From Sphaerisporangium corydalis (GTDB taxonomy: Bacteria; Actinomycetota; Actinomycetes; Streptosporangiales; Streptosporangiaceae): DNA of 64,000 nt. Shown one piece after another: positions 18,717-25,699 of this stretch. Made by a program: the position numbers and the translations under genes. The first letter of the stretch is position 1. Each line of letters starts with the position of its first letter. The stretch is from NCBI RefSeq assembly GCF_025506355.1, contig NZ_JANZYP010000006.1, positions 62,001-126,000 of the forward strand, given 5' to 3'. Below the pieces are notes generated by a model. It did no database searches. It was not told the DNA's origin and saw only the letters and a list, made by a program, of their open reading frames with translations.

Positions 18717-18761
18717 CGAAAAGGGTCTCGCTTCGCCCGCAAAGGGTCTCGCTTCGCTCGA
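18717..18761. repeat. Two tandem copies of a 22-bp unit
   Basis: AAAGGGTCTCGCTTCGC occurs twice in a row with short linkers. It resembles the GAGAAGGTCCTCGCCTCCGG unit at 11815-11880, suggesting one repeat family. Confidence 0.7.
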
Positions 18762-18910
18762 ACAGTGTTTCCTGAGAGCTTCGCCCCTGCCGCAATGGCC
18801 AACGCACCCGAGGTTCGCGACCTCACCCACCGCGTTCAGGACCAGCCGCGCTTCGGATGGGACCGGGTGCGAAAGCACCACCCACCCCTCTACCTCAGCC
18901 CTTGCTTCAC

Positions 18911-18948
18911 CTATCGATATTCGATAGATTCTCATCGTAACTCGATGA
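18911..18948 (+). promoter_or_regulatory. Twin palindromic operator upstream of the DUF2975-XRE pair
   Basis: CTATCGATATTCGATAG (18911-18927) is a perfect palindrome with a 3-base centre. TCATCG/CGATGA (18932-18937 and 18943-18948) forms a second dyad of related sequence just before the ribosome site GGAAGG (18951-18956). Autoregulation by the small XRE protein encoded at 19446 is likely. Confidence 0.65.
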
Positions 18949-18960
18949 AAGGAAGGGTGC

Positions 18961-19446
18961 ATGGGAAAGCTGGCAGTGCGTGCGCTTCGCGCCGTGCTCG
19001 CGGTGGTGCTAACCGGCACCGTGTTGGTACAGGTATTGACGGTGTGGTCGTTGGGCCACGACCCGGAGGACGGGTCGCTTCCGCTGACCCCGCTGCGGGT
19101 GATCACGATCCTCGGCATGGTGGCGGCCCAGGTCGCCCTGGTGAGCGTTTGGCGGCTGCTGACAATGGTGCGACGCGGAACCGTGTTCTCGCACTCCGCC
19201 TTCCGGTACGTGGAAGCGGTGATCGGCGCGATCGTGGCGGCCGCCCTCCTGTGGTTCGCGGTCACGGCCATCAACGCGCCCGGCCAGCGGGAGGACCCGG
19301 GCGTCACCGTCATCATGGGCGGGGTCGGCCTGGCCATCCTGGGAGTCGCGCTCATCGTGCTCGTCCTGCGGATGCTGCTCGCCCAGGCCGTCGCGCGTGA
19401 CGTCGAAGCGGCGCAGATGAAGGCCGAGCTGGACGAGGTGATCTGA
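18961..19446 (+). CDS. DUF2975 membrane protein
   Basis: This 161-residue integral membrane protein has four hydrophobic helices (about residues 8-30, 47-65, 83-105, 115-140) and a short charged C terminus. It matches the DUF2975 family, which is regularly paired with a small YozG-like XRE regulator. The stop overlaps the next ATG (TGATG at 19444-19448), so the two are coupled. The family may act as a membrane sensor or partner of the HTH protein; the biochemical role is unknown. Confidence 0.88.
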   Translation: MGKLAVRALRAVLAVVLTGTVLVQVLTVWSLGHDPEDGSLPLTPLRVITILGMVAAQVALVSVWRLLTMVRRGTVFSHSAFRYVEAVIGAIVAAALLWFAVTAINAPGQREDPGVTVIMGGVGLAILGVALIVLVLRMLLAQAVARDVEAAQMKAELDEVI

Positions 19447-19667
19447 TGCCGATCGTCGTCGACATCGACGTGATGCTGGCCAGGCGGAAGATGTCCGTGG
19501 GCGACCTCGCGGGCCGCGTAGGGATCACCCCCGCCAACCTGGCGGTACTCAAGAACGGCCGCGCCAAGGCAGTACGCTTCGCGACACTCGCCGCGCTCTG
19601 CGAGGTCCTCAAATGCCAGCCAGGCGACCTCCTACGCTGGGAAGCCGAAGACGCCGCAACCGGCTGA
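19446..19667 (+). CDS. Small XRE/Cro-type HTH regulator (YozG-like)
   Basis: This 73-residue protein is essentially one HTH domain: MLARRKMSVGDLAGRVGITPANLAVLKNGRAKAVRFATLAALCEVLKCQPGDLL. It lacks a C-terminal sensor domain. It is co-translated with the DUF2975 protein and probably binds the dyads at 18911-18948. Confidence 0.92.
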   Translation: MPIVVDIDVMLARRKMSVGDLAGRVGITPANLAVLKNGRAKAVRFATLAALCEVLKCQPGDLLRWEAEDAATG

Positions 19668-20004
19668 CGCCCCCGAGAACATGAAGACCCCCGGCCCACC
19701 GACCTGACACAGCGCGACCCACACGGCATACGGCACCCCCCGCTCGCCGTATCCCCACTGACCACGTACGCCCTCCCAGGCGAAGCCACCTCCCCACCCC
19801 CACCCCCGCCACGCCGACGCCCTACCCCCACCCCCATTCGCTCACTGCGGCGCTTTTGTCAGGCGCCGACGCGGGGGGGTGGGTCGCGGTGAATTCGGCG
19901 CCCTGTGCGGTGGGTGACCGGTGCACGTGGTGGAAGCCTAGGTAGGCCGCCAGGCTCGGGAAAACGCCCGAGCCGGAGGCGAGGGCCGCTGGACAGTGCG
20001 CTGG
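19668..20004. repeat. Intergenic region with dispersed repeat copy
   Basis: No gene was recognised. Bases 19860-19915 resemble 11985-12042 and 11776-11815 (GCCGACGCGG then GGCGCCCTGT). Bases 19945-19990 read on the minus strand resemble 11835-11905 (CTCGCCTCCGGCTCGGGC and GGCCTACC). The two modules are inverted relative to each other here but co-oriented at 11.8 kb. Confidence 0.6.
19953..19974 (-). terminator. Hairpin downstream of the ATP-binding protein gene
   Basis: GGCTCGGG (19953-19960) and CCCGAGCC (19967-19974) form a perfect 8-bp stem with a 6-base loop, about 30 bases after the minus-strand stop at 20005. It overlaps the dispersed repeat. Confidence 0.4.
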
Positions 20005-20499
20005 TCAGCCCGTGATTTCGAACCAGACGGTCCGGCCGGCCGGTGCTTCCTTGTAGCCCCAGGCGGAGGACAGTTCCTGGACCAGCCACAGGCCGCGGCC
20101 GCTTTCGCTGAGTGGGTCCACCGGCATGGGAATCGATGGGACGGTGTCTCCCGACCCGCCGTCGAGAACTTCGACGCGCAGTGAGCGGCCGTCGCCCGCC
20201 ACGACCAGGCGCACCACTCCGCGAACGCCCCACCCGAGAGCCCCGGGCGCGCCGAGCTCGTACCGGGTCGCATCGGTCGGCACCTCGGGTACGGCGTGGC
20301 CGTACCCGAGGGCATCGGTCGGCTCCTCGGGTGCGCCGTGGCCGTAGCGGACGGCATTGGTCAGGACCTCGCTGACCAGGAGCTCTATCTGGTCGAAAGT
20401 CGCATATTCCGGGGCGTCCAGGAGCCCCCGTACGAACGCCCGAGCCGTCGCGACCGACCGTGCCCGTGCAGGAAGATCGACGGCGCCGAGAAGCTCCAT
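20005..20499 (-). CDS. ATP-binding protein, HATPase_c anti-sigma-factor-like
   Basis: This 164-residue GHKL ATPase domain of the RsbW/SpoIIAB-like type has an N-box (LLVSEVLTNAVRYGHG), a G1 box (EVLDGGSGDTV) and a G2 box (SGRGLWLVQELS). Such proteins in actinomycetes are usually encoded next to XRE-DUF5753 and DUF397 genes, as here. ATG 20499 is chosen over the upstream 20541 because GGAGGA stands at ideal spacing. Directly after the N-box the protein has two tandem 14-residue repeats (xYGHxxPExPTDAx) from a 42-bp DNA duplication, an unusual insertion in the ATP-lid region. Confidence 0.9.
   Translation of the reverse strand: MELLGAVDLPARARSVATARAFVRGLLDAPEYATFDQIELLVSEVLTNAVRYGHGAPEEPTDALGYGHAVPEVPTDATRYELGAPGALGWGVRGVVRLVVAGDGRSLRVEVLDGGSGDTVPSIPMPVDPLSESGRGLWLVQELSSAWGYKEAPAGRTVWFEITG
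20260..20362 (-). repeat. In-frame 42-bp tandem repeat inside the ATP-binding protein gene
   Basis: Bases 20260-20301 and 20302-20343 are near-identical 42-bp units (shared GCATCGGTCGG and CTCGGGT), and a partial third copy runs to 20362. Each encodes 14 residues, so the frame is kept. Confidence 0.85.
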
Positions 20500-20637
20500 G
20501 GGTAATCCTCCGGTCTCGCCAGCTCGCGATGCCTGTGACACCAGATATTTGGCGTCCTATCCGGCACCGCCGTGCCTCTCATCTGATGGAATTCGCTACC
20601 TAGATTGCTGGCGAAGGAACGAGTTAGAGAGAGGAAT

Positions 20638-20701
20638 GGTCTCACGGTCTCACCACAATGCAGGTGAGTCCGTTGACATATTAGTGAGATGGCGTGAGAC
20701 C
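20638..20701. promoter_or_regulatory. Operator array between divergent ATPase and XRE genes
   Basis: GGTCTCAC occurs twice in tandem (20638-20645, 20646-20653). The perfect inverse GTGAGACC occurs at 20694-20701, with a weaker half-site GTGAGAT at 20684-20690. A TTGACA lies at 20673-20678. The array sits between the divergent ATP-binding and XRE genes and immediately before the XRE ribosome site (GGAGGAG, 20702-20708). It is a likely binding site of the XRE-DUF5753 protein. Confidence 0.65.
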
Positions 20702-20717
20702 GGAGGAGAAATAAGAC

Positions 20718-21539
20718 ATGCCCAACCCAATCGAAATCAACGCCGAGGAATCCCCCCAAGCCCGGTTCGCGTACGAGCTACGTCAGCAACGGCAGCAAGC
20801 GGGAATGACCCAATTGCAACTGTCGCGCAGGCTCACCGTGTCCGTGAGCAGCGTCGGCATGCTGGAGACCCTCAAGCGCCGCCCCGACCGCAGATTCGCC
20901 GAAGCCTGCGACAGGGTGTTCAGACTGGACGGCGTCTTCCGCGAACTGTGGAAGCAGACGAGATGGGAGATGGCCCCCGAGCACTACCGAGACTTCATGG
21001 CGCTGGAAGCACAAGCATCCGCGCTACAGAGCTGGGACCCTATGCTGGTCCCCGGCTTCTTCCAGATCGACTCCTACGCCAGGCGGATCTTCGAGGACGA
21101 GCCAGGAATCACGCCGGAACTGGTAGAGGAGCGAGTCGCTCAGCGCATCCAGCGACAGTCCATCTTGTCTCGCGAGGCCGCACCAATGATCTGGAGCATC
21201 ATAGATGAAGGGGTGCTCCACCGGCCCATGGGCGACGCCGACTTGATGCACGATCAATTGGAGCGGCTCATTGAGGTGGCCGGCCATCCGCGAGTGACAA
21301 TCCAAATCATCCCCCACGCCGCACGGTCTGCGGTCGGTCTGCAGGCGGCTTTCACCATCGCCGAGCTTCGCGGCGTACCGTATAGCGTGTACATCGAGAG
21401 CGCACCGCGCGGCCTCACGATGGGGGACCGCGAGACGATAGCGGCCATGGTTGGACGCTACGACGCCCTAAGGGCCGCGGCGCTCCCGCAGAACCTGTCG
21501 CTCGGCATTATCAAAGAAATGGTGGGGAAATGGACCTGA
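20718..21539 (+). CDS. XRE-family regulator with DUF5753 domain
   Basis: This 273-residue protein has an N-terminal HTH (residues about 15-75: FAYELRQQRQQAGMTQLQLSRRL) and a DUF5753 sensor domain (SWDPMLVPGFFQIDSYAR; VEERVAQRIQRQSIL; MHDQLERLIEVAGHPRVTIQIIPHAA; YDALRAAALP). It is of the WhiJ-like class that works with DUF397 proteins and ATP-binding partners in actinomycete development and antibiotic control. ATG 20718 follows GGAGGAG. Its last 10 bases overlap the DUF397 start. Confidence 0.94.
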   Translation: MPNPIEINAEESPQARFAYELRQQRQQAGMTQLQLSRRLTVSVSSVGMLETLKRRPDRRFAEACDRVFRLDGVFRELWKQTRWEMAPEHYRDFMALEAQASALQSWDPMLVPGFFQIDSYARRIFEDEPGITPELVEERVAQRIQRQSILSREAAPMIWSIIDEGVLHRPMGDADLMHDQLERLIEVAGHPRVTIQIIPHAARSAVGLQAAFTIAELRGVPYSVYIESAPRGLTMGDRETIAAMVGRYDALRAAALPQNLSLGIIKEMVGKWT

Positions 21540-21730
21540 GCAACGCGGAGTGGCGCAAGTCTTCCTGGTCTAGCGGCGACGGCGGACAGTGTGTGGAGGT
21601 GGCCACCAACATTCCCGGCCTCGTCGCCATTCGTGACAGCAAAGTCCCTCACGGGTCCGCTCTGGTCGTTCTCCCTGCTCAATGGGGTGCTTTTCTCCAG
21701 CGAATCAGAACAGGCGATCGCGACTACTGA
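21530..21730 (+). CDS. DUF397 protein
   Basis: This 66-residue DUF397 protein has the typical WRKSSWSSGDGGQCVEVA opening and VAIRDSKVPHG core. It overlaps the XRE gene by 10 bases, so it is translationally coupled. DUF397 proteins act with their cognate XRE-DUF5753 regulators, plausibly as antagonists or partners. Confidence 0.95.
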   Translation: MDLSNAEWRKSSWSSGDGGQCVEVATNIPGLVAIRDSKVPHGSALVVLPAQWGAFLQRIRTGDRDY

Positions 21731-21908
21731 CCGCACAACCCCCGGTCCTTCCCACACGAGTCTCCCGCCGCAGCCGTCTCCGCGCCGACGGTGGAGGGCA
21801 GGCGTGGACGGCGCGTGATGTGGATGTGCAGTGGGCGTGAATGTCGGGGGGGTTTCATCGGGATGTGGGCGGAACGACCGCTCGCAGATGGCTCAAAGGG
21901 GAGTCCCG

Positions 21909-22853
21909 ATGACTGACAAGAAGATCATCGCAGTGGTCGGTGCGACCGGTCAGCAGGGTGGGGGGCTGGTCCGTGCCATCCTCGAGGACCCGGCGCAGCG
22001 GTTCGCCGTCCGTGCGATCACCCGGCGGCCCGGCTCGGACGGCGCGAAGGCGCTCGCCGACCTCGGCGCCGAGGTCGTGGCGGGGGATCTGGACGACGTG
22101 GCGAGCCTGACGACGGCGCTCCAGGGCGCGTACGGCGCCTTCTTCGTCACCGCGTTCTGGGAGTACAACTCGGTCGAGCGCGAGCAGGCCCAGGCCCGCG
22201 CCCTGGCGTCGGCCGCCAAGGCCGCCGGGCTGAAGCACGTCATCTGGTCGACGCTGCCGGACACCCGCAAGCACATCCCGCACGACGACGACCGCGTCTC
22301 GACGTTCCCCGGCGGCTACCGGGTGCCGCACTTCGACAGCAAGGGCGAGGCCGACGCGTTCTTCACCGACGCCGGCGTGCCGACCACCTTCCTGTCCACC
22401 ACGTTCTACTTCGACGCGTTCATCGACTTCTTCCGCCCCGCCCGCGACAAGGACGGCACGCTCGCGATCCACCTCCCGATGGGCGGTCACAAGCTCCCCG
22501 GGATCGCGTCCGAGGACATCGGCCGTACCGCGTTCGGCATCTTCGAGCGGGGCACCGAACTGGTCGGGCGGACGATCAACATCTCCGGTGAGAACCTGAC
22601 CGGCGAGGAGTACGCCGCCGCGCTCGGCAAGGCGCTCGGCGAGACCGTCGTCTACCGGCCGATGAGCCTCGACGAGGCGCGCGCCCAGCCGTTCCCGGGC
22701 GCCGACGATCTCGCGAACATGTTCTTCTTCTACGCCGAGCACGAGGACGCCTTCGCCGGTGTCCGCGACCCCGCCGAGGTGCGGACGCTGAACCCCCGGC
22801 TCAAGGACTTCGCCACCTGGCTCGCCGCCAACCGCGAGAAGTTCACCGACTGA
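21909..22853 (+). CDS. NmrA-family NAD(P)-binding protein
   Basis: This 314-residue atypical SDR of the NmrA/HSCARG type has the N-terminal dinucleotide motif VVGATGQQGGGLVRAIL, AGDLDDVASLTTAL, FVTAFWEY, and STLPDTRKH without a catalytic Tyr-Lys pair. Such proteins bind NADP and sense redox or act as reductases of small metabolites. ATG 21909 is chosen because AAAGGGGA lies upstream and the Rossmann motif begins at residue 8; an upstream in-frame start at 21831 would add a non-conserved stretch. It precedes the AfsR-like regulator. Confidence 0.9.
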   Translation: MTDKKIIAVVGATGQQGGGLVRAILEDPAQRFAVRAITRRPGSDGAKALADLGAEVVAGDLDDVASLTTALQGAYGAFFVTAFWEYNSVEREQAQARALASAAKAAGLKHVIWSTLPDTRKHIPHDDDRVSTFPGGYRVPHFDSKGEADAFFTDAGVPTTFLSTTFYFDAFIDFFRPARDKDGTLAIHLPMGGHKLPGIASEDIGRTAFGIFERGTELVGRTINISGENLTGEEYAAALGKALGETVVYRPMSLDEARAQPFPGADDLANMFFFYAEHEDAFAGVRDPAEVRTLNPRLKDFATWLAANREKFTD

Positions 22854-22997
22854 ACCTGTCCGATGATCGGCTGGTCACGTCCTTGCGCGAGGATTCAGTC
22901 GGCGATCTCGTCAGGATTGGCAGCCGGCTGGGCGGATCCCATTCTGGAGCTCCTCGGCAGGGGCTGACCTGGAATACCGGCCTGACCCCGGCTGTTG

Positions 22998-23025
22998 CCG
23001 GAACTGACCGATCGGTCGGTTCCGG
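22998..23025. promoter_or_regulatory. 28-bp near-perfect palindrome before the AfsR-like gene
   Basis: CCGGAACTGACCGA is followed by TCGGTCGGTTCCGG, with one mismatch between arms and the centre at 23011/23012. The ACTGACCGATCGGT core is the style of TetR-family operators. It ends 12 bases before the GTG start at 23038, so a bound repressor would block initiation. No TetR gene is adjacent. Confidence 0.55.
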
Positions 23026-23037
23026 AGGGGGTCCCTG

Positions 23038-24867
23038 GTGGGCGAACGGCTGAGGTTCGAGGTGCTCGGTCCCGTGCGTGCCTGGCGGGGCGAGGACGAG
23101 ATCGACCTCGGTTCCCCGCAGCAGCGTGCGATCTTCGCGATCCTGCTGCTCCAGGCCGGCCTGCCGGTCTCGCCCGACCAGCTCATCTCCGCGATCTGGG
23201 GCGCCACCGCGCCGCGCGCCGCGGTCGGCGTGGTCCGCTCGTACGTGTCCCGGCTGCGCCGCGCGCTGGACCCCGGCCACCCGGCGGCGGTGATCGAGTC
23301 GGTCGGCGGCGGCTACGCGCTGCGTACCGAGCATCTGGACCTCGCCGAGTTCCAGCGGCGGCTCGGCGCCGCCAGGGAGGCCCGCCGCGCCGGTGACCCG
23401 CCCGCGGCGGCGGTGGCGCTGCGTGCCGCGCTCGGTCTGTGGCACGGCACCCCGCTCTCCGGCGTCAACGGAGACTACGCCGAGTCCGAACGCGTACGGC
23501 TCGGGCAGCTCAGGCTGACGGCGATCGAGGACCTGGCGTCGGCCGACATCGAGTCGGGGCGGCACGCCGAAGCCGCCGCCGGGCTCGTGGAGGTGATCGC
23601 CGAGCAGTCGTTGCGGGAACGGCCGCGCGAGCTGCTGATGCTGGCCCTGTACCGGTCCGGCCGGCAGGCCGACGCGCTCGCCGTGTTCGGGGAGGCGCGG
23701 CGGCTGCTCGCCGACGAACTGGGCCTGGACCCCGGCCCCGAGCTGCGGGAGATGCAGCGGCGGATCCTCGCCGCCGACCCCGCCCTGCTCGCTCCCGACG
23801 CGCCGACCCCCGCCCGGCCCGCCATGTCGCCCGGCCCCTCCCAGTTGCCGCCGGACCTGCCGGACTTCGTGGGCCGCGACGAGGAACGGGCCCGCCTGTC
23901 CGCCGCCCTCACCCCGTCCCACGCGAGCGTGCCGGTGGTCGGCGTCGAAGGGCTCGCCGGCGTCGGCAAGACCACCCTCGCCGTGCGCCTCGGCCACACG
24001 GTCGCCGCGGACTACCCCGACGGGCAGTTTTTCGTCGATCTCGGCACGACCGGCGAGCCGCTGGCCGAACTGCTGCGCGGCGTCGGCGTACCAAGCACTG
24101 GTCTGCCCGATTCGTCCAGCGAGCGCACGGCGTTGTGGCGGACGCTGACCGCCGGACGGCGGCTGCTCGTCGTGCTGGACGACGCCCGCGACGCCGAGCA
24201 GGTACGAGGGCTGCTGCCCGGCTCCGGCGGGTCCGCGGTCGTCGTCACCGCGCGGCAACGCCTGTACGGTCTGGCGTACGCCCACTGGCTGAAGCTGGGC
24301 GGGCTGGGCGAGGACGACTCGATCGCGCTGCTGGAAGGGCTCGTCGGCGCGGGCCGGGTGCGCCAGGGAATCGCGGACGCCCGCGAGCTGGTACGGCGCA
24401 GCGCCGGCCTGCCGCAGGTGCTGCGGGCCCTCGGCGAGCGGATCGCCTCGCGGCCGGCCTGGAGCATGGCCGAGGCGACACGACGGCTCGGCCGGCCCGA
24501 TCCCTCCTCGCCGGTGCTCCCGCTGGAGTGCGGGGCCATCGAGCGGCCGTACCTGTCGGTGCTTGAGCAGCTCACGGGCGCCCAGGCGCGGGCGTTCCGG
24601 CTGCTGTCCCTCGCCGACGAGCCGGACATCTCACTTGATCTCGCCTCGGCCCTGCTGGACCTGCCGCTCGGCGACGCCGGCGCGCTGCTGGAGTCCCTCG
24701 TGGACATCCACCTGCTGGAGGCCGGTGGCCTGGACCGGTACTTCTACCACGAGCCGCTGCGGAAGTTCGCGGCCAGCCGCGCGTACATCGACGAGGGGCC
24801 GGAGGCGTGCGCGGCGGCGATGGACAGGCTCGCCCGCTTCCACGGCGCCATCCCCATCGGCGCCTGA
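23038..24867 (+). CDS. AfsR/SARP-type transcriptional regulator with NB-ARC domain
   Basis: The protein is 609 residues. It has an OmpR-type winged helix (about 5-95: SPQQRAIFAILLLQAGLPVS, VRSYVSRLRRAL), a bacterial transcriptional activation domain (about 100-245: LAEFQRRLGAAREARRAGD, ELGLDPGPELREMQRRIL), and an NB-ARC ATPase with Walker A GLAGVGKTTLA (Lys311) and VVLDDARDAEQV. The C-terminal TPR array of full-length AfsR is missing. SARP/AfsR proteins activate secondary-metabolite genes by binding direct repeats. Start GTG 23038 follows GGAGGGGG. Its final codons and stop are repeated twice downstream. Confidence 0.93.
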   Translation: MGERLRFEVLGPVRAWRGEDEIDLGSPQQRAIFAILLLQAGLPVSPDQLISAIWGATAPRAAVGVVRSYVSRLRRALDPGHPAAVIESVGGGYALRTEHLDLAEFQRRLGAAREARRAGDPPAAAVALRAALGLWHGTPLSGVNGDYAESERVRLGQLRLTAIEDLASADIESGRHAEAAAGLVEVIAEQSLRERPRELLMLALYRSGRQADALAVFGEARRLLADELGLDPGPELREMQRRILAADPALLAPDAPTPARPAMSPGPSQLPPDLPDFVGRDEERARLSAALTPSHASVPVVGVEGLAGVGKTTLAVRLGHTVAADYPDGQFFVDLGTTGEPLAELLRGVGVPSTGLPDSSSERTALWRTLTAGRRLLVVLDDARDAEQVRGLLPGSGGSAVVVTARQRLYGLAYAHWLKLGGLGEDDSIALLEGLVGAGRVRQGIADARELVRRSAGLPQVLRALGERIASRPAWSMAEATRRLGRPDPSSPVLPLECGAIERPYLSVLEQLTGAQARAFRLLSLADEPDISLDLASALLDLPLGDAGALLESLVDIHLLEAGGLDRYFYHEPLRKFAASRAYIDEGPEACAAAMDRLARFHGAIPIGA

Positions 24868-24934
24868 CCGGCACCCTCTCCACGGCCATCCCATCGGCGC
24901 CCGACCCCCAGCTTCTCCCCATCGGCGCCTGACC
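24847..24934 (+). repeat. Triplicated 3' end of the AfsR-like gene
   Basis: Three copies of CCATC(C)CCATCGGCGCCTGACC-like sequence lie at 24847-24869 (the gene end with its TGA), 24885-24906 (TGA changed to CGA) and 24916-24934 (TGA retained). Confidence 0.8.
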
Positions 24935-25033
24935 CACACCCCCACCCCGCGACCTTGTGCGCCGCGTGAACTTTTCCCGTGGCACGTGGATCCAAGGGGC
25001 AGGTGGTCGTGACCCTGGAGGGGTGGGGAGCCG

Positions 25034-25612
25034 GTGGATATCCGGGACATGCCGACCGTCGCGGGCGGGCGGCCACCGGTCACGCCGCCGCCCGGGCGAG
25101 GGCACGCGCGGCACGGGCGGTGGGTCGTGCCCGCGGTCGTGACGCTGGTACTGGCCTGCGGGGCGGGGTTCGTGGTGTTCTGGACGGGCGGGTCGACGGC
25201 CGGCGGGTCCCGGGCCGTCGCTCCCGTGCTGGTGACAGGTATCGGCGGGCGTATCCCCCTGGGTACCGGGTTCGACTCGCCGTGGACGATGGTGCAGACC
25301 GCCGGTTGCGGGTACCCGAGCCACACAGAGAGAGGCGTCGACCCCACGCGGCAGACCTGCCGCGTGTTCGTGGTCCTCGGCAACCCGAGCCCCGAGCCGG
25401 TGCGGATGGCCGACCACTTCCCTGATCTCGTCGACGACCGTGGCGGCACCCACCCCGCCGTACGTGAGCCTCCGGGGCGGGCGCCGGTCGTCCAGCCCGG
25501 GCAGCGGCTCACCTCCGTCGTCTTCACGTACGAGATGGCGAGGGAGCGTCGCCCGGTCCGGCTGGAGGGCCGGCTCATCCAGGCCGGCCCGATCGTGCGG
25601 GTGCCGCTGTGA
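25034..25612 (+). CDS. Membrane-anchored extracytoplasmic protein of unknown function
   Basis: This 192-residue protein has a short cytosolic Pro/Gly/Arg-rich N terminus, one transmembrane anchor (VVPAVVTLVLACGAGFVVFW, about residues 31-50), and an exported domain. Two Cys (AGCGYPS and TCRVFVV) could form a disulfide. The domain looks like a DUF4352-type immunoglobulin fold (CRVFVVLGNPSPEPV; QPGQRLTSVVFTYEM). The start GTG 25034 follows a purine-rich GGAGGGG; ATG 25049 is an alternative. It is followed by a perfect duplication of its last 27 bases and then the FG-GAP gene. Confidence 0.7.
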   Translation: MDIRDMPTVAGGRPPVTPPPGRGHARHGRWVVPAVVTLVLACGAGFVVFWTGGSTAGGSRAVAPVLVTGIGGRIPLGTGFDSPWTMVQTAGCGYPSHTERGVDPTRQTCRVFVVLGNPSPEPVRMADHFPDLVDDRGGTHPAVREPPGRAPVVQPGQRLTSVVFTYEMARERRPVRLEGRLIQAGPIVRVPL

Positions 25613-25699
25613 GACCCGATCGTGCGGGTGCCGCTGTGAGAACCGCCCGGCCCGGTCGTGTAGGTGCTGACGTGCGGGTCGCCGCGGAGGTGCCGCTGT
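25588..25699 (+). repeat. Perfect 27-bp tandem duplication of a gene end, plus a third diverged copy
   Basis: Bases 25588-25614 (last codons, TGA stop and two more bases) recur without change at 25615-25641. A third diverged copy ends at about 25699 with the same GTGCCGCTGTGAG, in which the GTG at 25698 is used as the start codon of the next gene. Confidence 0.9.
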
